Below are positions 7,329-16,119 of a stretch of DNA of 64,000 bases, piece by piece (the first letter of the stretch is position 1; the number at the start of each line of letters is the position of its first letter). The DNA lies in NCBI GenBank assembly GCA_965227455.1, contig OZ245752.1, positions 1,736,001 to 1,800,000 on the forward strand, read 5' to 3'. This stretch comes from JABDIP01 sp965227455 (GTDB taxonomy: Bacteria > Pseudomonadota > Alphaproteobacteria > DSM-16000 > Inquilinaceae). The notes beneath the pieces were generated by a model that was not told where the DNA came from, ran no database searches, and saw nothing but the letters and a program-made list of their open reading frames with translations. Both the position numbers and the translations under genes were made by a program.

Positions 7329-8201
7329 ATGCCGACCAAGATCGAGAAGGACGCGATCACCGGCAGCGAGACCACCGGCCATGAGTGGGACGGGATCAAG
7401 GAGCTGAACAACCCGCTGCCGCGCTGGTGGCTCTACGTCATGTACGCCACCATCATCTGGTCGGTGGCCTACTGGTTCGTGTTCCCGGCGATTCCCGGGG
7501 TCAGCGGCTACACCAAGGGGCTGCTGGGCTACGACCAGCGCACCGCGCTGGACGAACAGCTGGCCACCGCCTATGAGCGCCAGGGCGTGTTCCGCGACAC
7601 CATCGCCAACAGCTCGCTGGCGGATATCCGCGGTAACGCCGAGATCCTGCCCTTTGCCATCGCCGGCGGGCGCGCCGCCTTTGCCGACAATTGCGCCCCG
7701 TGCCACGGCCTCGGCGGCGCCGGACAGGCGGGCGGATACCCGTCCCTGGCCGACGATGCCTGGATCTGGGGCGGCACCCTGGACGACATCCACACCACGC
7801 TCGAAGTCGGCATCCGCTCCGACCATCTCGACACCCGCTGGTCGGAGATGCCGGGCTTCGGCACATTGGAGATCCTGTCGCCGGAGGAGATCGACGACGT
7901 CGCGGAATACGTGCTGAGCCTGTCCGGCTCCGAGACCGACAGCGCCGCCGCGGCGCGCGGTGCGGAGACCTACGAGATCCAGTGCCTGGCCTGCCATGGC
8001 GAGGGCGGCACCGGCCTGGCGGAGCTGGGCGCGCCGAACCTGAGCGACCAGATCTGGCTCTATGGCGGCGACAAGGACAGCGTCGTGGCGCAGATCGCCG
8101 CACCCCAGCAGGGCGTGATGCCGGCCTGGTCGGGCCGGCTGGACGAATCGACCGTCAAGATGCTGGCGGTTTACGTCCACACCCTGGGCGGCGGATTGTA
8201 G
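7329..8201 (+). CDS. ccoP: cbb3-type cytochrome c oxidase subunit III (di-heme)
   Basis: This 290-residue subunit has an N-terminal membrane anchor (LPRWWLYVMYATIIWSVAYW, residues ~31-55) and two cytochrome c domains. The heme-binding motifs are CAPCH (residues 122-126) and CLACH (219-223). It accepts electrons from soluble or membrane cytochrome c and passes them to CcoO. The sequence GHEWDGIKELNNPLPRWW is typical of CcoP. It starts 3 bp after ccoQ with GAGGAGC as its ribosome-binding site. Confidence 0.98.
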   Translation: MPTKIEKDAITGSETTGHEWDGIKELNNPLPRWWLYVMYATIIWSVAYWFVFPAIPGVSGYTKGLLGYDQRTALDEQLATAYERQGVFRDTIANSSLADIRGNAEILPFAIAGGRAAFADNCAPCHGLGGAGQAGGYPSLADDAWIWGGTLDDIHTTLEVGIRSDHLDTRWSEMPGFGTLEILSPEEIDDVAEYVLSLSGSETDSAAAARGAETYEIQCLACHGEGGTGLAELGAPNLSDQIWLYGGDKDSVVAQIAAPQQGVMPAWSGRLDESTVKMLAVYVHTLGGGL

Positions 8202-8218
8202 GTTAGGAAAATCGCATC

Positions 8219-9712
8219 ATGGCGCCGGATGACCGGATGTCTGGATTGACGGAGCTGGTCGCCACCGAGGACGTGCTCTCTCGCAAGGAGCAGCGCGAAG
8301 CGCCGCTCTATGCCGGCCGCATCAAGGTCCATCCGAAATCCGTCTCCGGCCCGGTGCGGCGCATCAAATGGGCCGTGCTGATCACCCTGCTCGGCCTCTA
8401 TTACCTGGCGCCCTGGCTGCGCTGGGACCGGGGGCCGGGGGTGCCGGACCAGGCCTTCCTGGTCGATGTGGTCGGCCGCCGGGCCTATTTCCTGTGGATC
8501 GAGATCTGGCCGCAGGAGCTCTACTACATGGCCGGGCTGCTGATGATCGCGGCCTTCGGCCTGTTCCTGGCGACCAGCATCGGCGGCCGGGTCTGGTGCG
8601 GCTTTACCTGCCCGCAGACCGTCTGGACCGATCTGTTCATGTGGATCGAGCGGCAGATCGAGGGCGACCGCAACGCCCGCATCCGCCTGGACAAACAGCC
8701 GCTGAGCACAGCCAAGGTCGGCAAGCGGCTGCTGAAGCACGCCACCTGGCTGGTGATCTCGCTGCTGACCGGCGGCGCCTGGATCATGTATTTCAACGAC
8801 GCGCCGACCGTGGTTCGGGCCTTCTTCACTGGCCAGGCCGGTGTCGGCGTCTACTTCTTCACCGGCCTGTTCGCCGCCACCACCTATCTGCTGGGCGGCC
8901 TCGCCCGCGAGCAGGTCTGCACCTATATGTGCCCCTGGCCGCGCTTCCAGGCCGCCCTGCTGGACGAGGACAGCCTGGTCGTCACCTACCAGAAATGGCG
9001 CGGCGAGCCGCGGGGCAAGCACAAGAAGGGCCAGAGCTGGGACGGTCGCGGCGACTGCATCGACTGCAAGCAATGCGTCGCCGTCTGCCCCACCGGCATC
9101 GACATCCGCGACGGGCTGCAGCTGGAGTGCATAGGCTGCGGGCTCTGTGTCGATGCCTGCAACGACGTCATGACCAGGGTCGACCGGCCGCGCGGTCTGA
9201 TCGGCTTCGACACGGAGCGGCGGCAGATCGCCCTCAATGCCGGCCAGCCGGCCACTCCGCCGCGCATCGTCCGCCCCCGCCTGTTCATCTACCTGGCGCT
9301 GATCCTGGGGATCGGCGCGGCGGTGCTGGCCGGCCTCGCCACCCGATCGACCCTCGACATCACGGTGCTGCACGACCGCAATCCGTTGTTTGTGACCCTG
9401 TCCGACGGCAGCATCCGCAACGGCTACACCATCAAGATCCTCAACAAGTCCAGCGAGCCGCGCAGCTTCGTCCTGACCGTGGATACGCCGCAGGGCGCCG
9501 TGCTGACGGCGATCGGTCCCGACCGGGACGCGGCCGAGGGTCCGGTGGTCTTCAGCATTCCGCCCGACAGCGTCGCGGCGCGCCAGGTCTTCGTGCAGCT
9601 GCCGCGCGGCCGCCTGGACAGCGACGTGATGGATATCGCCTTCGTCCTGGCCGACACCGCCGAAGGCGGCGAGTCGGTCCGCTATGTCAGCTCATTCCGG
9701 GGACCGAGATGA
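8219..9712 (+). CDS. ccoG: cbb3 oxidase assembly protein CcoG (FixG/RdxA), poly-ferredoxin
   Basis: This 497-residue membrane protein is thought to act in cbb3 oxidase assembly by reducing copper for CcoN. It has five or so membrane helices and the motif VWCGFTCPQTVWTDLFMW. Two ferredoxin-type [4Fe-4S] sites follow at residues ~280-290 (CIDCKQCVAVCP) and ~304-314 (CIGCGLCVDAC). The C-terminal Ig-like FixG domain (residues ~375-495) contains the segment VLHDRNPLFVTLSDGSIRNG. It overlaps ccoH by 4 bp. Confidence 0.97.
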   Translation: MAPDDRMSGLTELVATEDVLSRKEQREAPLYAGRIKVHPKSVSGPVRRIKWAVLITLLGLYYLAPWLRWDRGPGVPDQAFLVDVVGRRAYFLWIEIWPQELYYMAGLLMIAAFGLFLATSIGGRVWCGFTCPQTVWTDLFMWIERQIEGDRNARIRLDKQPLSTAKVGKRLLKHATWLVISLLTGGAWIMYFNDAPTVVRAFFTGQAGVGVYFFTGLFAATTYLLGGLAREQVCTYMCPWPRFQAALLDEDSLVVTYQKWRGEPRGKHKKGQSWDGRGDCIDCKQCVAVCPTGIDIRDGLQLECIGCGLCVDACNDVMTRVDRPRGLIGFDTERRQIALNAGQPATPPRIVRPRLFIYLALILGIGAAVLAGLATRSTLDITVLHDRNPLFVTLSDGSIRNGYTIKILNKSSEPRSFVLTVDTPQGAVLTAIGPDRDAAEGPVVFSIPPDSVAARQVFVQLPRGRLDSDVMDIAFVLADTAEGGESVRYVSSFRGPR

Positions 9713-10200
9713 CCCATATGCAGACCGCCGAGCAGCCGGGGCGCTGGATCCCCTACTCGATCTTCGTCTTCTTCGCCGTCGTGTTCACCGCCAACGGCAT
9801 CATGCTCTATTTCGCCCTCGACACCTGGACCGGCCTGACCACCAACAATGCCTTCCAGGAAGGGCTGGAGTACAACGACCGCCTCACCGAACGCCAGCGG
9901 CAGGACGGGCTGGGCTGGCAGGTGTCGTTCCAGGCGGTGCCGGACCGGCCCGGCCATGTGGTGTTCGACCTGCAGGTGGAGGACGATCGCGGCGTGCCGG
10001 TCACCGGCGCCGGCGTGACCGTGTCCCTGACCCGCCCGACCCATGAGGGTCATGATTTTCAGGCCGCGCTCTCGCCTCTCGGCGGCGGCCGCTATGCCGG
10101 CGAGGCCGATCTGCCCCTGCCCGGCCAGTGGCAGGTGGATCTGGTGATCGACGAGGCGCGCGGGCCGTACCGGCACAGCGAGCGGATCCTGGCGCAATGA
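9709..10200 (+). CDS. ccoH: cbb3 oxidase assembly protein CcoH/FixH
   Basis: This 163-residue protein has one N-terminal membrane helix (IPYSIFVFFAVVFTANGIML) and a periplasmic beta-rich domain, the FixH family architecture. The family motif NAFQEGLEYND is present. It is needed for cbb3 oxidase assembly. The start (ATGA) overlaps the ccoG stop and its own stop overlaps the ccoI start in the same way, so ccoG-ccoH-ccoI are probably translationally coupled. The frame remains open far upstream through ccoG, but the coupled ATG and the family N-terminus fix the start here. Confidence 0.95.
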   Translation: MTHMQTAEQPGRWIPYSIFVFFAVVFTANGIMLYFALDTWTGLTTNNAFQEGLEYNDRLTERQRQDGLGWQVSFQAVPDRPGHVVFDLQVEDDRGVPVTGAGVTVSLTRPTHEGHDFQAALSPLGGGRYAGEADLPLPGQWQVDLVIDEARGPYRHSERILAQ

Positions 10201-12437
10201 ACGGCGCGGCGCCGGCCACCGACTATTCGGTCTTCGTCACCGACGAGCCCGGCGGCCGGTCGCGCCTGCACCTGCTGGTCGAAGGACTGCATTGCGGCGG
10301 CTGCGTCGCCAAGATCGAGCGGGCGCTGGCGAGCCAGCCCGGCATCGCCGAAGCGCGGGTCAATCTCAGCACCCGGCGGATGACCCTGGCCTGGACCGGC
10401 GGCGCCGACCGGGCCGGCGCATTGGCGGAGATTGTCTCCGATCTCGGCTTCCCGGTTGTGCCGTTCGACCCTGGCCGCCTGACCTCTGCCGACGATGCGG
10501 AATCGCACACCCTGCTGCGATCCATGGCCGTGGCCGGCTTCGCCGCCGGCAACGTCATGCTGCTCTCGGTCTCGGTCTGGGCCGGGCATTTCCAGGATAT
10601 GGGGCCGGCGACCCGCGACCTGCTGCACTGGTTCTCCGCCCTGATCGCCCTGCCGGCCATCGCCTATGCGGGCCAGCCCTTCTTCCGCTCCGCCCTGTCG
10701 GCGCTAAAGGCCGGCCACACCAACATGGACGTGCCGATCTCCCTGGCCGTCCTGCTGGCAGCCGGCATGAGCCTGCACGAGACCCTGCGCGGCGCCGATC
10801 ACGCCTATTTCGACAGCGCCATCACCTTGCTGTTCTTCCTGCTGATCGGCCGCTACCTCGACCGCCGGGCCCGTGGCAAGGCCCGATCGGCTGCGGAACG
10901 CCTGCTGGCCCTGCAATCGGGCGCGATTACCGTGCTGGACGCGGACGGCCGGCAATCCACCCTGCCCCCGGAGCAGGTTCGGCCCGGCATGACGGTGCTG
11001 GTCGCCGCCGGAGGACGCATTCCGGTCGACGGCACGATCCAGGACGGCCGCTCCGACATCGACGCCAGCGCCATCAGCGGCGAAGCGGTGCCCGTCGCGG
11101 TCGCCCCAGGCGACCGGGTCTTCGCCGGCACCGTCAACCAGTCCGCACCGGTCAAGCTGACCGTCGCTGCTGCCGGCGAGGAGACCCTGCTGGCGGAGAT
11201 CGTGCGGCTGATGGAGCTGGCCGAGCAGCGCCGCGGCCGCTATGTCGCGCTCGCCGACCGCGTCGCCCGGCTCTACGCGCCGGTGGTGCATGCGCTCGCC
11301 GCCGCCACCTTCCTCGGCTGGGTACTGTTCGGCACGATCGGGTGGCAGACCGCCCTGCTGTACGCCGTGGCCGTGCTGATCGTCACCTGCCCCTGCGCGC
11401 TCGGCCTCGCCGTCCCGGCGGTGCAGGTGATCGCCAGCGGTCGGCTGATGCGCCGGGGCACCCTGCTGAAATCGGCCACGGCGCTGGAACGCCTGGCGGC
11501 CGTCGATACGGTCGTCTTCGACAAGACCGGCACCCTTACAACCGGCGAGCTCACCATGGAGCCGGACTCCGGCTGTGATGCCGCGGCGTTGCGTACCGCC
11601 GCCGCCCTGGCCGGCGCCAGCCGCCATCCGCTGGCCCGCGCCCTGGTGCGCGCCGTGCCCGGCATCCCGGTGGCCGATGGCGTGGTCGAGCATCCCGGCC
11701 TCGGCCTCTCCCTGGCCGGCCCCGATGGCGAGATTCGGCTGGGCAGCCGGCGCTGGTGCCAGGTCGAAGATGGCGCCGAGGCGACCGGTCCGGAACTCTG
11801 GCTGGCGCGTCCCGGATGGGCGCCGCGCCGTATCGGCTTCACCGACCGGCTGCGCCCGGACGCGGCGCGGGTCGTGTCTGCCCTCAAGGCCCGCGGCCTG
11901 GCGGTCGAGCTGCTGTCCGGCGACCAGGAACCGGCGGTGGCGCAAGTGGCGGGGCAGCTGGGCATCGCCCGCTGGGCGGCGCAGCAGGACCCGACCGCCA
12001 AGCAGGCCCGGCTTGCGGCAATGGCAAGCGAAGGGCGCACGGTGCTGATGGTCGGCGACGGGCTCAACGACGCGCCGGCCCTGGCAGCAGCAGCCGTCTC
12101 CGCGTCTCCGGCCAGCGCCTCGGACATCGCCCAGACCGCTGCCGACGCCGTTTTCCAGGGGGACGAATTGAAACCGGTGACCGAGCTTCTGACCGTCGCC
12201 AGGCGGGCCGACCGGCTGGTGAAGCAGAACATCGCCCTGTCCTTCGGCTACAACGCCATCGCCGTGCCGATCGCCGTTGCCGGTCTGGTGACGCCGCTGG
12301 TGGCCGCCATCTGCATGTCGGCCTCGTCGATCGCCGTTGTGCTGAACGCGCTGAGGCTGGCCGGCGGCCGGCGCCTGGAACGGGCGTCCGCAACGCCGGC
12401 GATTGCGGCCCCTCGTCCGGCCTTGTCGGAGGGCTAG
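10197..12437 (+). CDS. ccoI: Copper-exporting P1B-type ATPase CcoI/FixI
   Basis: This 746-residue P-type ATPase moves copper across the inner membrane for cbb3 oxidase assembly. It has an N-terminal heavy-metal domain with HCGGC (Cys 33 and 36), eight expected helices, and the intramembrane metal site CPC (residues 398-400, in VTCPCALGLAVP). The phosphorylation motif DKTGTLTTGE has the phospho-Asp at 442, and the hinge motif VGDGLNDAPAL has Asp 621. The start overlaps the ccoH stop by 4 bp. FixI-type rather than CopA-type identity comes from the operon. Confidence 0.96.
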   Translation: MNGAAPATDYSVFVTDEPGGRSRLHLLVEGLHCGGCVAKIERALASQPGIAEARVNLSTRRMTLAWTGGADRAGALAEIVSDLGFPVVPFDPGRLTSADDAESHTLLRSMAVAGFAAGNVMLLSVSVWAGHFQDMGPATRDLLHWFSALIALPAIAYAGQPFFRSALSALKAGHTNMDVPISLAVLLAAGMSLHETLRGADHAYFDSAITLLFFLLIGRYLDRRARGKARSAAERLLALQSGAITVLDADGRQSTLPPEQVRPGMTVLVAAGGRIPVDGTIQDGRSDIDASAISGEAVPVAVAPGDRVFAGTVNQSAPVKLTVAAAGEETLLAEIVRLMELAEQRRGRYVALADRVARLYAPVVHALAAATFLGWVLFGTIGWQTALLYAVAVLIVTCPCALGLAVPAVQVIASGRLMRRGTLLKSATALERLAAVDTVVFDKTGTLTTGELTMEPDSGCDAAALRTAAALAGASRHPLARALVRAVPGIPVADGVVEHPGLGLSLAGPDGEIRLGSRRWCQVEDGAEATGPELWLARPGWAPRRIGFTDRLRPDAARVVSALKARGLAVELLSGDQEPAVAQVAGQLGIARWAAQQDPTAKQARLAAMASEGRTVLMVGDGLNDAPALAAAAVSASPASASDIAQTAADAVFQGDELKPVTELLTVARRADRLVKQNIALSFGYNAIAVPIAVAGLVTPLVAAICMSASSIAVVLNALRLAGGRRLERASATPAIAAPRPALSEG

Positions 12438-12440
12438 GCG

Positions 12441-12599
12441 ATGAGCGGCCTGCTCTATCTCATACCGGTCGCCCTGTTTCTCGGCCTGCTGGGCCTGGGC
12501 GCGTTCATCTGGTCGATGAAAAGCGGCCAGTATGACGACCTCGACGGCGCCGCCGAACGCATCCTGTATGACGACGACGACCCGCCGCCGAGAGAGTGA
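12441..12599 (+). CDS. ccoS: cbb3 oxidase maturation protein CcoS
   Basis: This 52-residue protein begins MSGLLYLIPVALFLGLLGLG. One N-terminal membrane helix (residues ~4-25) is followed by the CcoS-type tail WSMKSGQYDDLDGAAERIL, cut here to stay short, and an acidic DDDDPP end. CcoS is needed to put heme b and copper into CcoN. It starts 3 bp after ccoI and closes the cbb3 operon. The next gene is convergent, with its stop 16 bp away. Confidence 0.95.
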   Translation: MSGLLYLIPVALFLGLLGLGAFIWSMKSGQYDDLDGAAERILYDDDDPPPRE

Positions 12600-12614
12600 G
12601 CCAGCCGTCAACTG

Positions 12615-13130
12615 TTAGGCGGGCGGTGCCTCGACCTCACCTGCGGCAAGTACGACCAGCCATTCCAGATCGTCGGGCAAAGAGAGCACGGCGACCGATG
12701 CGCCCAGTTCGTTGAGGCATTGCCGAACAGTGTCCGGATCCATGCCAAGATCCCGCGGCGCCGGTGGAGGTTCGATCGGAGTCCGATCGAAAAGAAACAG
12801 GCACCAGTTGCCCTCGTAGAGTTGGCCGAGCGATCGGAGCGCGTCTTCGGCCGGCACGAAAAGCCAGGGCGCCCGGCTCGTCGATGACTGCCGCTCGACG
12901 CCGATTGCCGCCGACAGCTTCTCGTAGTGATCGTCATCCACCCAGAATCCGCAGGCCGGCGCTTCGGCCAGCAAGAGCCGGAGCAGGTCCAGGCGCTCTC
13001 GATCCGCCGACTTCCGCCGCCAGGGCCAAAATGGGTAGTTCAGGAACCACGCCTCCGATCCGACGGGCTTCACGACCAGTGCACGGGCGCCGTCGAGCGC
13101 CCGAGCGAACCGCCGATGCGCCTCGGACAT
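12615..13130 (-). CDS. Hypothetical protein, last gene of the ParA-type operon
   Basis: I place the start at ATG 13130 (171 residues, MSEAHRRFARALDGARALVV); the frame opens further upstream but that part overlaps the preceding gene. The protein is soluble, rich in Trp and Pro, with NYPFWPWRRKSADRERLDLLR and a C-terminal DPDTVRQCLNELGASVAVLS region. I see no signal peptide, membrane helix or known motif. It lies 25 bp downstream of the Pro-rich PAS protein on the same strand and may be co-transcribed with it. I do not recognise the family. Confidence 0.6.
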   Translation of the reverse strand: MSEAHRRFARALDGARALVVKPVGSEAWFLNYPFWPWRRKSADRERLDLLRLLLAEAPACGFWVDDDHYEKLSAAIGVERQSSTSRAPWLFVPAEDALRSLGQLYEGNWCLFLFDRTPIEPPPAPRDLGMDPDTVRQCLNELGASVAVLSLPDDLEWLVVLAAGEVEAPPA

Positions 13131-13155
13131 CGGTCTAGAGGTGCCGTGGCGACCG

Positions 13156-14244
13156 CTACGCCCGATAGACGTGGCAGAGCACGTGGTCGATGCGGGTCTG
13201 CTCGTCGCTGAGCGGCAGCAGGATGATCTGGTAGCGGACCAGACCCTCATTGGTCGGGAACCGGTCGGATTCCTGCATCGGCTTGCCGGAGGACGCCGCC
13301 GCCTTGCCGAGGGAGAGGATCCATTCCGTCAGCATCGGGGTGTATTCGACCCGGTTGGCGCCGCTGGCCGAGGGTGTGACGTTCTGGTCGGCGATGCGGG
13401 TCACCTTCAGGATGGTGACCTCGCCGCGATGGTCCGGCGGGCCGCAGGTCAGGACCATGCTGTTGGGCCAGAAATCGGCGACCTTGGCCGGCTCGAAATT
13501 CGACCAGGACGGATATTTGCGGCCGTTGGTCAGGGACATCCAGTATTTCAGCAGCCCCTGCGGCATGCGGCTGAAGGCTTCTTCCTGGGGCGCCGGCGGC
13601 GGCTCCGGAGCGGCCGGCTGAGGCGGCGGGCTGACCGGTGCCGCGGCCGGCCGCTGCGCCTGTGGCTGCGGTGCTTGAGGCTGCGGTGCCTGAGGTTGGG
13701 GCGCCGGCTCGGCGGCAGGCGGAGGCGGCGGCGCGGTCGGCTCGGCGAAGGGCGCCATGGGCTCGGCGGCGATCGGCGCATCGGCCATCGGCGGAGCGAT
13801 GTCGCCGCCGAGACCGTCCGACAGACCGGCGCTGATGCGGTCCATCATGTTCAGCAGTTCCTGCTGGGTCTCCGCATGGCCCATGTCGCTGGACTCGCGG
13901 CTGGCGGCGACCTGCTGGGTGGCGGCCTGCAGCTGCTCTGTCGGGCGCGGCCTTTCCGGCGGTGCCGGCGGTATCGTCTCGGCGGAATCCAGATCACGAA
14001 CGGCCCGCAGGGGTGGCTGGTTCGGCGGCGCAGGCGGTGCCGCCGGCTGGGCCGGCTGGGCGGACAGATCGGCCTCGCCGGGAAGCTTGATCCGGGCCAG
14101 CTGGTCGGTGATGTCGCCGGCCTTCTGGTTGCCGCCGGCCGACAGCCCCGAGCGCTGCTTCGCGACCTTAAGATCGGTCAGGCTGGCCGCACCTGGTTCG
14201 TTGTCGACTTCCAGATCGTCGTCGTGATCTTCAGGATTACTCAT
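13156..14244 (-). CDS. Pro-rich protein with C-terminal PAS_5-like domain
   Basis: The ATG at 14244 (362 residues, MSNPEDHDDDLEVDNEPGAA) is preceded by GGAGGCG and is preferred over the upstream start at 14295. Residues 1-220 are disordered and Pro/Ala/Gln-rich, with PQPQAPQPQAPQPQAQ repeats. Residues ~225-362 match the layout of PAS_5 domains of Alphaproteobacteria: LLKYWMSLTNGRKYPSWSNF at the start and IILLPLSDEQTRIDHVLCHV at the end. Such domains are found in localisation and signalling proteins; ligands are unknown. It is encoded 75 bp downstream of the ribbon-helix-helix gene and 428 bp downstream of the ParA gene, so it may be the cargo or adaptor of that ATPase. This functional link is inference. 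Confidence 0.72.
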   Translation of the reverse strand: MSNPEDHDDDLEVDNEPGAASLTDLKVAKQRSGLSAGGNQKAGDITDQLARIKLPGEADLSAQPAQPAAPPAPPNQPPLRAVRDLDSAETIPPAPPERPRPTEQLQAATQQVAASRESSDMGHAETQQELLNMMDRISAGLSDGLGGDIAPPMADAPIAAEPMAPFAEPTAPPPPPAAEPAPQPQAPQPQAPQPQAQRPAAAPVSPPPQPAAPEPPPAPQEEAFSRMPQGLLKYWMSLTNGRKYPSWSNFEPAKVADFWPNSMVLTCGPPDHRGEVTILKVTRIADQNVTPSASGANRVEYTPMLTEWILSLGKAAASSGKPMQESDRFPTNEGLVRYQIILLPLSDEQTRIDHVLCHVYRA

Positions 14245-14319
14245 AGGCCGTAACGCCTCCGAAAAATGTCGCCGCACCGCCGGACTGCTCGGCACGGGGG
14301 TCGTCCGGGCGCGGCCACC

Positions 14320-14673
14320 TCATTGCGCATCGCCCGAACGCGGCGGATCGGACTTGCCGGATTCCTCCGCGATCTCTGCCAGATACCGGGTCAGGGCTTC
14401 GACGATCAAATCCTGGCAGCTCCTGCCGGACCGAGCCGCCGCCATGCGCAATTCCAGATGCTCGGCCGGGTCGAGTCGCAGCGGAAACTGGAATCCGCCG
14501 CCATTGGCGCCGTCCGCGTCCACTGCGGCACCGTCGATCGCAGTCACCGCGTCGGCCTTCGCATCGGACGCCGCGCCGTTGCTCGGCTGCGGCGACGGAG
14601 CAGCCGGCTCCGCAGCACCCTTCTGGGCCAGCAGCGACCCTGTCAGGGTGGCCGCCTTGGACTTCGGGGCCAT
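14320..14673 (-). CDS. Ribbon-helix-helix-like small protein, ParA partner candidate
   Basis: This 117-residue protein begins MAPKSKAATLTGSLLAQKG. A flexible Ala-rich N-terminal half is followed by a C-terminal segment (residues ~62-101) with the ribbon-helix-helix pattern: a beta strand FQFPLRLDPAEHLELRM and then RSGRSCQDLIVEALTRYL. Its ATG overlaps the ParA stop codon (TGATG), indicating coupled translation. Small RHH proteins often serve as the DNA-binding or ATPase-stimulating partner of short ParA proteins, which is the likely role here. No centromere-like repeat array is obvious next to it. Confidence 0.75.
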   Translation of the reverse strand: MAPKSKAATLTGSLLAQKGAAEPAAPSPQPSNGAASDAKADAVTAIDGAAVDADGANGGGFQFPLRLDPAEHLELRMAAARSGRSCQDLIVEALTRYLAEIAEESGKSDPPRSGDAQ

Positions 14674-15374
14674 CAGGCGATCTCCTGCCGGCCCGGTTCC
14701 TGCGCGGGCGGCGGCGTACCGGCCCCCGCCTGCTGCGCCGCCATGCGGCCGGGTACGCGGGCGATGCGGCCGTGCAGGTATTGCCAGAGCAGAGTGATCT
14801 CCTCGGACGAGCTGGAGGCCGGGTCGAGTTCCATCACCGTGCGCCCATCGATCATGCTGGACGCGAAATCGGTGCGCTGGTGGATGATCGCTGGGGCCAG
14901 GGTGCCGTGCTGCGACAGCGCGAAGACCGCTTCCGAGGTGATCCGGGCCCGCGCCGAGGCGCCGTTGATGGCAAACACCATCGGCCGACCGATACGCTCG
15001 ACGATTTCGATCGTGGCGCTGGCGGCGCGCAGGTCGTGCGGGCTGGGGCGCGAGGGAATCAGCACGAGGTCTGAGACCTTTACGACGTCTTCGATGGTAC
15101 GGGTGATCGCCGGCGGCGTATCGATAACCAGCAGACGGATGCCGAACGCGACCATGCGCTTGATGTCTTCCGACAGCCGCTCGACCTTGGTGCGCACGAA
15201 GACCGGCGAATCGGATTCGCGCGCGTTCCACCAGTGGGAGAGGCTTGCCTGCGGGTCGGCATCGACCAGGGCAACCGGGCCGCCGCCGGCCAGTTCCGCC
15301 GCCACGGCCAGATGTGCCGCCAGTGTCGTTTTGCCGGGGCCGCCCTTCTGGGATGCCACTGCCAACACGTGCAT
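14673..15374 (-). CDS. ParA/MinD-family ATPase (short, plasmid or cargo type)
   Basis: This 233-residue protein lacks an N-terminal HTH. The deviant Walker A motif QKGGPGKTT includes the signature Lys (Lys10), the A' motif is VDADPQASLSHWW, and Walker B is LLVIDTPPA. The start is supported by GGAG 9-13 bases upstream. It begins a minus-strand operon with an RHH protein and a PAS_5-like protein. Orphan ParA proteins of this size position plasmids, chemoreceptor clusters, carboxysomes or other cargo on the nucleoid; the PAS_5-like neighbour points to a cargo-positioning system rather than plasmid partition. Chromosomal ParAB is expected elsewhere. Confidence 0.9.
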   Translation of the reverse strand: MHVLAVASQKGGPGKTTLAAHLAVAAELAGGGPVALVDADPQASLSHWWNARESDSPVFVRTKVERLSEDIKRMVAFGIRLLVIDTPPAITRTIEDVVKVSDLVLIPSRPSPHDLRAASATIEIVERIGRPMVFAINGASARARITSEAVFALSQHGTLAPAIIHQRTDFASSMIDGRTVMELDPASSSSEEITLLWQYLHGRIARVPGRMAAQQAGAGTPPPAQEPGRQEIA

Positions 15375-16119
15375 CGATCAACTCACTCCCTAGCCGCCCA
15401 CGTGCAGGCAGAAATCGTCAAATCGGGGTACCGATTGGCCGGCGTCCCGCACTGACCCGCATGTTGACTGTCCCATTACTTCGATCCTGGGGACCGGAAT
15501 CTTCGTTGAGGCTATGGGGATTTCGTTAAGTCGGCGTTAAGTCAGAATGTTACGGGAAGGCCATTGCCAACGGTCTCCGGAACGCCTTCGCGATTGCTCA
15601 TGCGGCTCAGCTGCCGCCGGCCCGGCACCTGAGAGTGGTCATGGCATCTGCACCCTGGTCTCAGAGAATCACAACCGAACCAGACGCACTGTCCAGGCCT
15701 CGGGAAAATCGCCGGCCGGAGAACGCGTTCGGGCCAGCAGCTGCCGCGGGATCGCACTGCAGAAATCCGACAGCGTAATCTGACCAATTACGCGAACAAA
15801 GAATCGCGGACGTTACTTATGATTGATCTGAAGCAGCATCCGGCGTCGAAAGTAGTGGGACTGTCGGAGAACATCTCATTGAGCGAAACATCTTAAATAC
15901 TGATTATCTGGACGTTTATCGGCGGCTGGCTTTACAAATCATTTACCAAGATTGGGCTAGAAGGCGTTTGATCTGGGTCCCTCGCAAATTGAAATGAAGC
16001 CAAGGAACTCCGTTTGAATCAATGAAAATTCGCCAATTCGAGTTCCACCGAAGCCCAGTTAATCAAAAATTTCCACTTTGGCTTCATTATGATCTACTTA
16101 ATAAGTCGGCAGCATATAA
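15375..16119. other. 745-bp gene-free, AT-rich region between parA-type operon and orphan gene
   Basis: No convincing gene is seen. The left part should carry the promoter of the ParA operon. GTTAAGTC occurs twice, at 15525-15532 and 15536-15543, an 11-bp period that suits a regulator bound on one DNA face. From about 15780 onwards base composition falls well below the surrounding sequence, continuing into the next gene. The region may be acquired DNA or a promoter-rich spacer. Confidence 0.6.
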
